Source of the DNA: Roseiarcus sp963809245
Lineage (GTDB): Bacteria > Pseudomonadota > Alphaproteobacteria > Rhizobiales > Beijerinckiaceae
Direction: 5' to 3'
Assembly (NCBI GenBank): GCA_963809245.1
Contig: CAWEIU010000003.1
Location: 682,001-746,000 of the forward strand
Length of the DNA: 64,000 nucleotides
Shown here: positions 51,978 through 60,567 of the stretch, in pieces
Position numbering within the stretch: position 1 is the stretch's first letter
Layout of the letters: every line of letters starts with the position of its first letter
Program-made: the position numbers and the translations under genes
Notes under the pieces: generated by a model
The model's database searches: none
Seen by the model: only the letters and a program-made list of their open reading frames with translations
Told to the model about the DNA's origin: nothing

Positions 51978-53159
51978 TCACTGTGGCGAGGCCAAGAGGG
52001 ATAGGGCCCGATCTCGAGCGATATGGTGAATTTCCAGGGCCTGCGCGACCGTCGTGGGCGCCGGCGTTTCGCCCGCCGCGCGCATGGTCTGGAGCGTGCG
52101 GTCGACGAGGCGCGGCAATGAGCCAAATCCGATTCGGCCGTCGAGAAACGCTGCGACCGCGACTTCGTTCGCCGCATTGAGCGCGGTCGGCGCCCCGCCG
52201 CCCTGGCGCAACGCGTCGATCGCCAAGCCGAGCGCAGGGAATCTGCCAAGATCGGCCCGCTCGAAGGTCAGGGATCCGAGCGCGGCGAGATCGGGGGCGG
52301 CGACCCCCGACTCGATGCGGTCGGGATAAGCGAGGCAATGCGCGATCGGCGTGCGCATATCGGGCGAGCCGAGGCCGGCGATCAGCGATCCGTCGGCGAA
52401 CGAGACCAGCCCGTGGACGATCGATTGCGGATGCACGACGACGGCGAGCCGCTCCGCCGGCGCAGCAAATAAGTGATGCGCCTCAATGAGTTCAAGGCCT
52501 TTGTTCATCAAACTTGCGGAGTTGATCGTCACCTTCGCGCCCATCGACCAATTCGGGTGGGCGAGCGCCTCCGTGCGAGTCGCGACGGCGATTCGCTCGG
52601 CGCTCCACTGGCGGAATGGGCCGCCCGAGGCGGTGAGGGTCATTTTGACGATGGTGTCGTAGTCACGCCCGCCGATCGCCTGGAAGATCGCATTGTGCTC
52701 GGAATCCATCGGCAGGACGCGCGCGCCGGCGCGCCGGGCCGCCGCCATCACCGCGTCGCCGGCGCAGACCAGGGTCTCCTTGTTGGCGAGCGCCACCGCC
52801 CGGCCGGCGCAGATCGCGGCGTAGGTCGGCTCCAGCCCGGCGGCGCCGACGATCGCGGAGACGACGAGATCGCTCTCGCGCAGCGCCGCCTCGACCACCG
52901 CTTCGGGACCGGCCGCCGCCTCGACGCCGCTTCCCGAGAGCCCGTCCCTCAGTTCGGCGTAGCCGGCGGGGTCGGCGATTGCGGCGAAAGGCGCCCCGAG
53001 CGCCAGGGCGCAGCGCGCCAGCGCCGCGCCATCGCGCCCGCCCGCCACCGAGGACACCGCGAATCGGCCCGGCAAATCCTCGAGGATGCGGGCGCAGGAG
53101 CGCCCGACCGAACCGGTCGCCCCGAGCAGGACGAGCCGTTTGGGATCGGGGGCGCTCAT
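51978..53159 (-). CDS. dxr: 1-deoxy-D-xylulose 5-phosphate reductoisomerase
   Basis: The 393-residue enzyme has the NADPH loop LVLLGATGSVGRSCARILE, ALANKETLVCAGDAVMAAA, the substrate and metal site PMDSEHNAIFQAIGG, LTASGGPFRQW, and HPNWSMGAKVTINSASLMNK followed by GLELIEAHHLF. It makes methylerythritol phosphate, committing carbon to isoprenoids that supply UppS. The ATG at 53159 overlaps the cdsA stop by four bases; a longer frame to 53183 lies inside cdsA. Confidence 0.96.
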   Translation of the reverse strand: MSAPDPKRLVLLGATGSVGRSCARILEDLPGRFAVSSVAGGRDGAALARCALALGAPFAAIADPAGYAELRDGLSGSGVEAAAGPEAVVEAALRESDLVVSAIVGAAGLEPTYAAICAGRAVALANKETLVCAGDAVMAAARRAGARVLPMDSEHNAIFQAIGGRDYDTIVKMTLTASGGPFRQWSAERIAVATRTEALAHPNWSMGAKVTINSASLMNKGLELIEAHHLFAAPAERLAVVVHPQSIVHGLVSFADGSLIAGLGSPDMRTPIAHCLAYPDRIESGVAAPDLAALGSLTFERADLGRFPALGLAIDALRQGGGAPTALNAANEVAVAAFLDGRIGFGSLPRLVDRTLQTMRAAGETPAPTTVAQALEIHHIARDRALSLLASPQ

Positions 53160-54031
53160 TGGAACAGACCGCTGGCGATCCAATCGCCGCTTGTCCGCGT
53201 CCAGCCGACGAGGACCGCGAAAGTCGCCGCAGCGACGAAACCGTCAAGCCGGTCCATTAAACCTCCATGGCCAGGAATGAGTTGGCTCGAATCCTTCACG
53301 TCGAATCTCCGCTTGACCGCGGATTCGAAGAGATCGCCCAGCCCCTCGACGACGGCGGCGGCGAAGCCGAGGATCAGGATGGGAACCGGGTGAACGCCTG
53401 AAGGCGCGGCGAGGAGTGCGACGGCGACGCCGACCAAGGCGCCCGACACTGCGCCGACGACGGCGCCGGACCACGTCTTGCCCGGCGAAACGCGTGGCCA
53501 TAGCCTCGGCCCGCCGATCAGGCGGCCGCCGAAATAGGCCATGATGTCGGCGCCCCAGACGACGGCGAACAGCCAGAGAATGGCGGCCAAGCCATAGGCG
53601 GGGCTGGCGCGCAGCAGGACGGGACTAGCCAGGATCGCCCCCGCGTAGAGGACGCCGGCGCCGGACCACAGACGCGCCGAACGCGTAGACCCGGCCGCCA
53701 GCCCCGTGACAGCCGCCCCGGCGGCAAGCGTCGCGAGCGCCCATTTCACGGAGCCGTGCAGCGCGGGCGGCGAGACCGCCAGCAGCGTCAGCGCGCCGAT
53801 GGCGAGCCGCGCCACGATCCGCTCGCCCGCGATCAGCTTCTGCCATTCCCAGAGGACGAGCGCGGCGGCGACGAACCAGAAGACCAGGAACCAGAAGCCG
53901 CCGACCCAGGCCGCGGCGAGGGCGACGACCATCATCGCGACGCCGGCGACGGCGCGCATCGGCAGATCCGCGCCGAAGCGTGTCGTCGCTCCCCCCGCGC
54001 CCGCCGCGGAAGTGTGCACGGGATCGAGCAT
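53156..54031 (-). CDS. cdsA: Phosphatidate cytidylyltransferase
   Basis: The 291-residue polytopic membrane enzyme has the CDP-alcohol signature near the C-terminus: FESAVKRRFDVKDSSQLIPG, then HGGLMDRLDGF, with the earlier VWGADIMAYFGGRLIGG. It makes CDP-diacylglycerol for phospholipid synthesis. I start at the ATG at 54031 (MLDPVHTSAAGAGGATTRFG), eight bases after the uppS stop; a continuous frame extends to 55186 but overlaps uppS and frr and is not protein-like there. Confidence 0.94.
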   Translation of the reverse strand: MLDPVHTSAAGAGGATTRFGADLPMRAVAGVAMMVVALAAAWVGGFWFLVFWFVAAALVLWEWQKLIAGERIVARLAIGALTLLAVSPPALHGSVKWALATLAAGAAVTGLAAGSTRSARLWSGAGVLYAGAILASPVLLRASPAYGLAAILWLFAVVWGADIMAYFGGRLIGGPRLWPRVSPGKTWSGAVVGAVSGALVGVAVALLAAPSGVHPVPILILGFAAAVVEGLGDLFESAVKRRFDVKDSSQLIPGHGGLMDRLDGFVAAATFAVLVGWTRTSGDWIASGLFQ

Positions 54032-54039
54032 TGAACGCC

Positions 54040-54810
54040 TCACGAAGCCGATTTGACCGCAGCGGCCGCGCTGACGCCGCCGTATCGCCGCTCGCGGGCT
54101 GCGAATTCCTCCAACGCCGCGGCGAAGGCCGCCTGATCGAAATCGGGCCAATGGATTGGAAGGAAGACCAGCTCCGCATAGGCCGCCTGCCAGAGCAGGA
54201 AATTGGACAGCCGCTGCTCGCCGGACGTGCGGATGATGAGGTCCGGGTCTGGAATTTCCGCGGCGCCGAGCCGGGCGGAGAAAAGGTCCGCGTCGATCGC
54301 CTCGGGATCGAGCCGTCCCGACGCCGCCTCCCGCGCGAGCCGCCGCGCGGCCTCGACGATTTCTTGCCGCGCGCCGTAGTTGAACGCGACGATCAGCGTC
54401 AGGCCGCGGTTCGAGGCGGTCAGCGTCTCCGCCTCGTCGAGCAGGCCGGCGATGTCGGGAGCAAGGCCGACGCGCTGCCCGATCACTCTCACCCTCACGT
54501 CGCTGCGGTGGAGGTCGGCCAGATCGTTGCGGATGTAGCGTTTGAGCAGCCCCATCAGCATCGCGACCTCGTCCGGGGGGCGGCTCCAGTTCTCCGATGA
54601 AAAACTGTAAATCGTAAGGTAGGGAATGCCGAACTCGATCGCCGCGCGGACGCTTCTGCGCACCGCCTCGACGCCCCGCCGGTGGCCCTCGAAACGCGGC
54701 AAGCCGCGCGCCTGGGCCCAGCGGCCGTTGCCGTCCATGATGATCGCGACATGCTCCGCCCCGCGCCGATTGGCGAGGCGTCTCGAAGGTTCTGTGGGCG
54801 AGGACGACAT
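54040..54810 (-). CDS. uppS: Undecaprenyl diphosphate synthase (isoprenyl transferase)
   Basis: The 256-residue cis-prenyltransferase has the catalytic Asp in AIIMDGNGRWAQARG, then GHRRGVEAVRR, TIYSFSSENWSRPPDEV, LIVAFNYGARQEIV and DLIIRTSGEQRLSNFLLWQ, matching UppS through its length. It builds the C55 carrier for peptidoglycan, LPS and glucans. It lies between frr and cdsA with gaps under 30 bp. Confidence 0.95.
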   Translation of the reverse strand: MSSSPTEPSRRLANRRGAEHVAIIMDGNGRWAQARGLPRFEGHRRGVEAVRRSVRAAIEFGIPYLTIYSFSSENWSRPPDEVAMLMGLLKRYIRNDLADLHRSDVRVRVIGQRVGLAPDIAGLLDEAETLTASNRGLTLIVAFNYGARQEIVEAARRLAREAASGRLDPEAIDADLFSARLGAAEIPDPDLIIRTSGEQRLSNFLLWQAAYAELVFLPIHWPDFDQAAFAAALEEFAARERRYGGVSAAAAVKSAS

Positions 54811-54834
54811 GCGGGAGCTCGGCGGGGGGCGCGA

Positions 54835-55401
54835 CTAGACCTGCATGATTTCTTTTTCTTTGGCCGCGAGCAAGCCGTCGATCTCGCTGATCGCCTGGTC
54901 GGTGGCCTTCTGCACCTCCGTCTCGTGGCGCTTTTCGTCGTCCTCCGCGATCGCATGCTCCTTCAGGAGCTTCTTGAGCACGTCGATGCCGTCGCGACGG
55001 ACGTGGCGGACCGCGACGCGGGCGTCCTCGGTGTATTTGTGCGCGACTTTGACCATTTCCTTGCGGCGCTGCTCGTTGAGCTCGGGAATGCGAATGCGCA
55101 ACGTCGTGCCTTCGATTGTCGGGCTCAAGCCCAGATTGGCGTCGCGAATCGCCTTGTCCACCGCCTGGACCATGCCCTTGTCCCAAACCGAGACGGACAG
55201 CGCTCTGGGTTCGGGCACGCTGATCGACGCGACCTGAACGATCGGCATGCGCTGACCGTACGCCTCGACATGGACCGGCTCGAGGAGACTGGCGCTCGCG
55301 CGTCCGGTGCGCAGTCCCCCCAATTCATGTTTCAGGGTCGCCTGAGCGCCCTGCATGCGGCGCTTGAGGTCGGCGAGATCGAAAGTCGGCAAGGACGCCA
55401 T
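54835..55401 (-). CDS. frr: Ribosome recycling factor
   Basis: The 188-residue protein matches RRF: MASLPTFDLADLKRRMQGAQ, LGGLRTGRASASLLEPVHVE, ISVPEPRALSVSVWDKGMV, KAIRDANLGLSPTIEG and the C-terminal coiled helix EIDGLLAAKEKEIMQV. It splits post-termination ribosomes with EF-G. I start at the ATG at 55401; an open frame to 55500 is cysteine- and arginine-rich and unlike the family. The common upstream partner pyrH is not next to it here. Confidence 0.95.
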   Translation of the reverse strand: MASLPTFDLADLKRRMQGAQATLKHELGGLRTGRASASLLEPVHVEAYGQRMPIVQVASISVPEPRALSVSVWDKGMVQAVDKAIRDANLGLSPTIEGTTLRIRIPELNEQRRKEMVKVAHKYTEDARVAVRHVRRDGIDVLKKLLKEHAIAEDDEKRHETEVQKATDQAISEIDGLLAAKEKEIMQV

Positions 55402-55590
55402 CGGGAAACTCACATCTGTCGTGGCACGAAAAACGAATTCGCGCCGCCGACCGCGCGTCCGATTCGCGGCGCTGCAGAGCGCGTAGCATGTCAATACCAT
55501 AGGTTGCGGCGCGTGACAGCCGGGAAGCAGACTTTGACCTCTCCGGCGGCGTCGCCGCTGGGTATACTTACTCGTTTTCGCCGCTTCGTC

Positions 55591-56286
55591 TCAAGCGCGC
55601 TTACGCGCCGCCTCGGCGAGCGCGGCGAGCGTCGCGTGGGTCTCCGGCTGGATCAGCCCGGCCGACATGACGAGCTTGGCGGCGTCTTCCGGCGAGATCG
55701 GCAATTCAATGACGTCGGCGGTGGGCACGAAGAAATAGAATCCCGTCGTCGGATTGGGGGTGCACGGCAGGAAGACCGACGTCATCCCGCCGTTCGGCAG
55801 GGCGTCGGCGACGACCCCGACGGGATCCGCGGAGATGAAGACGATCGACCACGATCCCTTGGTCGGAAATTCGACGAGGCCGACCTTGCGAAAGTGAGAG
55901 CCGCTCTGGCTGAACAGCGTCTCGAAGATCTGCTTGACGCTTTTATAAATCCCTCGCACCAGCGGCGTGCGGTCGACCATCGCCTCGCCCATCGCAACCA
56001 AGGTGCGGCCGGCGAGATTGGCGGCGAGGAAGCCGAGCAGCGTGAGGCCGGTGACGACGATGATGACGCCGAAGCCGGGGACGTGGAACGGCAGATAGGA
56101 ATCTGGCCAGACGACGCTTGGAACGACCGGCTTGACCCAATTGTCCACCGTATCGATGAACCACCAGGCGATGTACGCGGTGACGGCGACCGGACCAAAG
56201 ATCACGACCCCGGTGAAGAACCAGGACCGCAGGCGCGCGCCAAAAGAGCGATGAAAGGGCCCGCCGAGCTTGGGCGCGGAGGTCAT
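55591..56286 (-). CDS. DUF502-family membrane protein
   Basis: The 231-residue protein has two N-terminal transmembrane helices (about 22-45 and 72-95) around an extracytoplasmic loop containing WPDSYLPFHVPGFGVI, followed by a soluble part with DRTPLVRGIYKSVKQIFETL, LVEFPTKGSWSIVFIS, and FLPCTPNPTTGFYFFVPTAD. These blocks define DUF502. Function is not established; homologues recur near envelope and replication-repair genes. It precedes frr by 189 bp on the same strand. Confidence 0.88.
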   Translation of the reverse strand: MTSAPKLGGPFHRSFGARLRSWFFTGVVIFGPVAVTAYIAWWFIDTVDNWVKPVVPSVVWPDSYLPFHVPGFGVIIVVTGLTLLGFLAANLAGRTLVAMGEAMVDRTPLVRGIYKSVKQIFETLFSQSGSHFRKVGLVEFPTKGSWSIVFISADPVGVVADALPNGGMTSVFLPCTPNPTTGFYFFVPTADVIELPISPEDAAKLVMSAGLIQPETHATLAALAEAARKRA

Positions 56287-56425
56287 ATCGGTCCCGTCCC
56301 TGGTGACGCTTGGCGAACAATGGCCGCTCGCGCGCGCGAAAGCAAGGCGCGGCGAGCGGCGGGCTGGCGTCGCGACGAACGCCGGCGGTCAAGAACCTCG
56401 CGCCGGCAGAAGGCGCGGCGACGCC

Positions 56426-57040
56426 TTAAAAGGAATAGCCGAGACTGAGGCCTGCGACGTTGAGGCCTCTGTTTTGGGGACAGTTCGACAATGTGGGTTC
56501 GCCATTGGACCCATGCTCGAACGTCGCCATGACGCTCCAATGTTGATCGAACCGATATCCCAAATCGGCGCCGAGGTGATACAGCTCGCGGCAGCCCAGA
56601 GCGCTGGCGTTCTCGTCGACGTTATTGACGAGCGGCCCGTTGTGGACGAGGCCGCCGAAAAACATCTCGGCGAATACGCGATTGAAATTTACGGTCCAGA
56701 GACCGTCCGCGTAGGCATAGCTCGTCTTGCCGCTCACATTGGCGACGCCGCCGACTCGGAGCCTCGGAATGAGCAAATCCTGCCATCCGGGAAGGCTGAC
56801 GAACTTCGGGAATACGACTGCGGCCGTGACATCGCTGGACCCCACCTCGTTGCCAAAGGGCGCATACAAATAGCCGCTCCGAATTTCAAACTTCGTCGGA
56901 TCGTAAAGCGGACCGGACGGGGCCGGAGTGGGAGGAATTGGCGTGGCTGGGATCACGGGCGACGGAAGATCGGCAGCCGCAGCCAAGCTCGATACGCTCA
57001 GCGCCAGCGCGAGCGCCAAGGACAGTGCAATTTTCGACAT
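56426..57040 (-). CDS. pagL: Outer-membrane acyloxyacyl hydrolase, PagL-like lipid A 3-O-deacylase
   Basis: The 204-residue protein has a signal peptide (MSKIALSLALALALSVSSLA to AAAADLP), a proline-rich linker and a beta barrel of about eight strands. Near the C-terminus WSVMATFEHGSNG carries the His-x-Ser-Asn pattern of PagL's active site. It ends in LSLGYSF with terminal Phe. PagL removes the 3-O acyl chain from lipid A. The ATG at 57040 is preferred over a TTG at 57079, although the GGGAG lies eleven bases away. The deacylase reading is probable, not certain. Confidence 0.72.
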   Translation of the reverse strand: MSKIALSLALALALSVSSLAAAADLPSPVIPATPIPPTPAPSGPLYDPTKFEIRSGYLYAPFGNEVGSSDVTAAVVFPKFVSLPGWQDLLIPRLRVGGVANVSGKTSYAYADGLWTVNFNRVFAEMFFGGLVHNGPLVNNVDENASALGCRELYHLGADLGYRFDQHWSVMATFEHGSNGEPTLSNCPQNRGLNVAGLSLGYSF

Positions 57041-57274
57041 AAAAAACGAATCTCCCAAACCCAAACTAACGTAGCGCAATTGCGTGTGTCATCGATGCAA
57101 CGGCGATATTTTTAACGCTGTCACACGAAGGACTTACAACGAATCCGCGAAGCGCCGATCTAACACAGCGACAGCATAGGCAAAATGATTCGCGCGCCGC
57201 CGTATGGCGAGCGCATGCGGTTTTCGTGCTTTCGGGATGAGCCCGCAGCGGCGGCCGGACGACGCGACGCGCCC

Positions 57275-59097
57275 CTACTCCACCGTCACCGATTTGGCGA
57301 GATTGCGGGGCTGGTCGGCGTCTTTGCCCATGATGACGGCCGTGTGGTAGGCGAGCATCTGCACCGGCGCCGCGTAGACGATCGGCGCGAAGGCGGGGCC
57401 CATGTCGGGCATCGCGAGGAAGCTCTCGAGGTCGAGCGCGGCGTCCTCCGCCGCATGACGTTCGCCGATCAGGATGATGCGGCCGCCGCGCGCCGCGACC
57501 TCCTGCATGTTCGAAACGGTCTTCTCGAAGACGGCGTCACGCGGCGCGATCACGATCACAGGCATCTCTTCGTCGATCAGCGCGATCGGACCATGCTTCA
57601 ACTCGCCCGCCGCGTAGCCCTCGGCATGGATGTAGCTCAGCTCCTTGAGCTTGAGCGCGCCTTCGAGCGCGAGCGGGAACGCAGGGCCTCGGCCGAGGTA
57701 GAGCACGTCGCGAGCGCGCGCGAGTTTGTGGGCGATGTGCTCGACCGTGGGCTCGAGTTTGAGCGCCTCGGCCAGCAGGCCGGGAGTCGCGACGAGTTCG
57801 GCGACGAGCGCGCTTTCCTCGATTCGCTGAGCGCGCCGCGCGCGCGTCCGAGCGCGATCGCCAGGCACGCGAGAGCGGCGAGCTGGCAGGTGAACGCCTT
57901 GGTCGAAGCGACGCCGATCTCGGGACCGGCGAGAGTCGGCGCCGCGGCGTCGCAGAGACGCGCGATGCTCGACGTCGCGACGTTGACGACGCCGAGCGTC
58001 TTCGCGCCGTGCTCTTTCACATAGCGCAGCGAGGCCAGCGTGTCGGCGGTCTCGCCGGATTGCGAGATGAAGATGGTGAGGCCGTCCCGCTCGACCGGCG
58101 CCTCGCGGTAGCGATATTCGGAGGCGACGTCGATCTCGACCGGCAACCGCGCGAAGCGCTCGATCCAATATTTGCCGATGAGGCCCGCCATGTAAGCGGT
58201 GCCGCATCCGACGATCGAGATTCGAGAGATCTTGGTCGGGTCGGCCGGCCAGGCGAACGGGCGCAGACGCTGGACGCTCATATCGACGTAGTGAGCCAGC
58301 GTATGGCCGACGACCTCCGGCTGCTCGTGAATTTCCTTAGCCATGAAGTGGCGGTAGTTGCCCTTCTCGGCCAACAGGCCGCCCCCCGGGCTGCGCATGA
58401 CGCGCCGCGTGACGACGCGATCCGAGGCGTCGTGGAACACGGCCCCCTCGCGCGTCGCGACGACCCAGTCGCCCTCTTCGAGGTAGGCGATGCGGTCGGT
58501 GAACGGGGCGAGCGCGAGCGCGTCCGAGCCCAGATACATCTCCCCGTCGCCGTAGCCGACCGCCAGCGGAGCGCCTTGGCGTGCGCCGATCAGCAAATTG
58601 TCCTCGCCGTCGAAGAGATAGACGAGCGCGAAGGCGCCGCGCAGCCGCTTCAGCGCCGCCGCCACCGCCTCCGCCGGCCGCTTGCCGCTCGCCATTTCGT
58701 CCTCGACGAGAAAGGCGGCGACCTCGGAATCCGTCTCGGTGACGAAGCGGTGGCCCTTGGCGGCGAGTTCTTCGCGCAGCGCCTTGAAGTTCTCGATGAT
58801 GCCGTTGTGGACGACGGCGAGGCGCGGGCTCGCGTGCGGATGGGCGTTGCTCTCGGTCGGCTTGCCGTGGGTCGCCCATCGGGTGTGGCCGATGCCGATC
58901 GCCCCCTCCAGCGGCGAGGCGGCGAGACGCGCCTCGAGGTTCTTCAACTTGCCCTCGGCGCGCAGCCGCGTCAGCCGGCCCGCGTCGAGCGTCGCGATGC
59001 CCGCTGAATTGTAGCCGCGATATTCGAGCCGCTTCAGCGCGGCGACGAGGTCCCCCGCCACCGACTGCGCACCCAGAATGCCCACGATCCCGCACAT
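57275..59097 (-). pseudogene. glmS: Glutamine-fructose-6-phosphate aminotransferase, single apparent frameshift
   Basis: The start MCGIVGILGAQSVAGD puts the catalytic Cys at position 2; then come GIGHTRWATHGKPTESNAHP, VVHNGIIENFKALR and the two SIS domains (ISIVGCGTAYMAGLIGKYW, FISQSGETADTLASLRYVKE, GVASTKAFTCQLAAL). After ALGRARGALSE, near 57824, the frame is lost. The correct continuation (IEESALVAELVATPGLLAE to LAKSVTVE) is in the next frame. Restoring one base, for example an A in the GAATC run, gives 607 residues, the normal GlmS length. GlmS is normally essential, so this is most likely a sequencing error; a real lesion would need a second copy. Confidence 0.88.
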
Positions 59098-59217
59098 CGC
59101 CCCGTTCCCTGATGCGCCGATTCGCGCCCATGCAAGGGTTAGGCCAGTGCGCGATGCGCGCCAAGTCACTTTGGGTGACGGATTGTGAAGGGGTCGCGCG
59201 GCGCGCGCCTGAATAAA

Positions 59218-59249
59218 TTAGCATTGACTAATTAATTAGCGTATGCTAA
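59218..59249. promoter_or_regulatory. 32-bp dyad overlapping the ArsR-type gene promoter
   Basis: TTAGCAT (59218-59224), the palindrome CTAATTAATTAG (59228-59239) and ATGCTAA (59243-59249) share one centre, with 26 of 32 bases symmetric. TTGACT at 59224 and GCTAAT at 59245 could be -35 and -10. The ATG follows nine bases later, with no ribosome-binding site, so the message may be leaderless. It is the likely operator of the adjacent ArsR-type repressor. Confidence 0.6.
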
Positions 59250-59258
59250 TGATTTCTC

Positions 59259-59588
59259 ATGCTCGAAGTCCGCAACATCAATACCGTGATGCACGCCCTT
59301 GCTGATCCGACCCGGCGAGCCGTGTTCGAGCGGCTGGTCAGCGCTGACGAGATTACGGTGGGCGGGCTGACGCGGGGGAGCGGCGTGACGCAGGGCGCTA
59401 TCTCGCAACACCTCAAAGCCTTGAAGCGGGCGGGCCTGGTCGCCGAGCGCCCCGACGGCCGGAAGGTCTTTTATCGCGCCGAGCCGGAGGGCCTTGCCCC
59501 GCTCTTCGATTGGATGAGCCACTACGGCGTCTTCTGGCGCGAGCGGTTCACCAATCTTCGCACCCTACTGAAGGAGATCGATCCATGA
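59259..59588 (+). CDS. ArsR-family repressor (SRPBCC-associated type)
   Basis: The 109-residue winged-helix protein is MHALADPTRRAVFERLVSAD, then VTQGAISQHLKALKRAGLVAE and RPDGRKVFYRAEPEGLAPLF. No metal-binding cysteine pair is present. The LFDWMSHYGVFWRERFTNL tail is characteristic of the ArsR subgroup paired with AHSA1/SRPBCC proteins. Its stop overlaps the next gene's start (ATGA). It probably represses its own operon through the dyad at 59218-59249. Confidence 0.9.
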   Translation: MLEVRNINTVMHALADPTRRAVFERLVSADEITVGGLTRGSGVTQGAISQHLKALKRAGLVAERPDGRKVFYRAEPEGLAPLFDWMSHYGVFWRERFTNLRTLLKEIDP

Positions 59589-60049
59589 ATGACGCCGCAT
59601 TGAAGCCCGACAGGCTGGAGATCGTGGTTGACCAGGTTTTCCCGCACGCGCCCGAGACAATCTGGAGGACGCTGACAAGCGGCGAACTGATGGGCCGCTG
59701 GATGATGGCGCCGACTGGGTTCGAGGCGGTGGAGGGGAAGCATTTTACGTTCCAGACAAAGCCGGCCGGCGCTTGGGACGGCGTCATCCACTGTCGGGTG
59801 CTGGAGGCGCGTCCCAACGAACGCCTCGCCTATGCCTGGAAAGGCGGACACGAGGGGAATGTCGGATACGGCTCACAGTTGGACACAGTCGTCACATGGA
59901 CCCTTTCCAGGGTTGCGAAAGGAACGCGGCTCCGGCTTGTCCATTCCGGCTTCGTCATGCCCAGGAACGATACGGCTTACAGGAACATGAGCGAAGGCTG
60001 GAAAAAGGTCGTCCGCAACCTCGGCAACGCCGCCGGCGAGCAGGACTGA
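59585..60049 (+). CDS. SRPBCC (AHSA1-like) domain protein
   Basis: The 154-residue AHSA1-type START-fold protein runs from LEIVVDQVFPHAPETIWRTL through GELMGRWMMAPTGFEAVEG, LEARPNERLAYAWKGG and VTWTLSRVAKGTRLRLVHSG to the C-terminal helix NMSEGWKKVVRNL. These proteins bind hydrophobic ligands in a cavity; the ligand is unknown. The four-base overlap with the ArsR gene shows translational coupling. A GFA-type gene follows after 60 bp. Confidence 0.88.
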   Translation: MNDAALKPDRLEIVVDQVFPHAPETIWRTLTSGELMGRWMMAPTGFEAVEGKHFTFQTKPAGAWDGVIHCRVLEARPNERLAYAWKGGHEGNVGYGSQLDTVVTWTLSRVAKGTRLRLVHSGFVMPRNDTAYRNMSEGWKKVVRNLGNAAGEQD

Positions 60050-60109
60050 CGCCGCGCGGAAGGCGGTCATTCGAGCGCTCGGCGCTTCAAAGAAAGAAAG
60101 AGAACAGAC

Positions 60110-60523
60110 ATGAGCGAGCCTTACACTGGCGGCTGCGCCTGCGGCGCCATCCGTTACGAGATCTCTGCGGAACCGCTGGTGATGAACGACTGTCAGTGTC
60201 GCCAATGTCAGCGTGAAAGCGGCACGGGGCATGCCTCCCACCTGACGTTCCCGCGCTCAGCCGTCAGCGTCCAGGGCGAGGCGACGCACTGGGAACTGGT
60301 CGGCGACAAGGGAACGGTCAAAACGCGGGCCTTCTGCCCCTCTTGCGGGTCGCCGGTCTATATGACGTTCCGCGACATGCCGGACTATTTCATCGTGCGT
60401 GCCGGAAGCCTCGACGATCCAAGCCGGTACAGGCCACAATTGGTCTCCTGGAGCGCCGCCGGCTACGCCTGGGACCACCTCGATCCTGACCTGCCGAAAT
60501 TCGACCGGATGCCGCCAACGTGA
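60110..60523 (+). CDS. GFA-family (glutathione-dependent formaldehyde-activating-like) protein
   Basis: The 137-residue zinc-binding protein has the GFA cysteines in order: YTGGCACGAIRYE, then NDCQCRQCQRESGTGH, and FCPSCGSPVYM. GFA domains bind two zinc ions. One founding member accelerates S-hydroxymethylglutathione formation; most homologues are unassigned. It completes a three-gene rightward cassette inserted between glmU and glmS and converges with glmU 44 bp away. Confidence 0.9.
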   Translation: MSEPYTGGCACGAIRYEISAEPLVMNDCQCRQCQRESGTGHASHLTFPRSAVSVQGEATHWELVGDKGTVKTRAFCPSCGSPVYMTFRDMPDYFIVRAGSLDDPSRYRPQLVSWSAAGYAWDHLDPDLPKFDRMPPT

Positions 60524-60550
60524 CGCGCGGACCGATTGCGGCTCCGCGCG
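60524..60550. terminator. Hairpin between convergent GFA and glmU genes
   Basis: CGCGCGGA pairs with TCCGCGCG around an 11-base loop directly after the GFA stop. No T run is present; it may act in both directions. Confidence 0.5.
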
Positions 60551-60567
60551 CCAAATATCGGCGCTTG

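Noticed and set aside
53156..55186. 676-residue fused ORF on the minus strand
   Set aside because: Only the last 291 residues are CdsA; the rest is a shadow of uppS and frr in another frame.
57041..59258. glmS-type ribozyme or riboswitch around glmS
   Set aside because: The gene's 5' region shows no conserved ribozyme core, and these are mainly found in Gram-positive bacteria.
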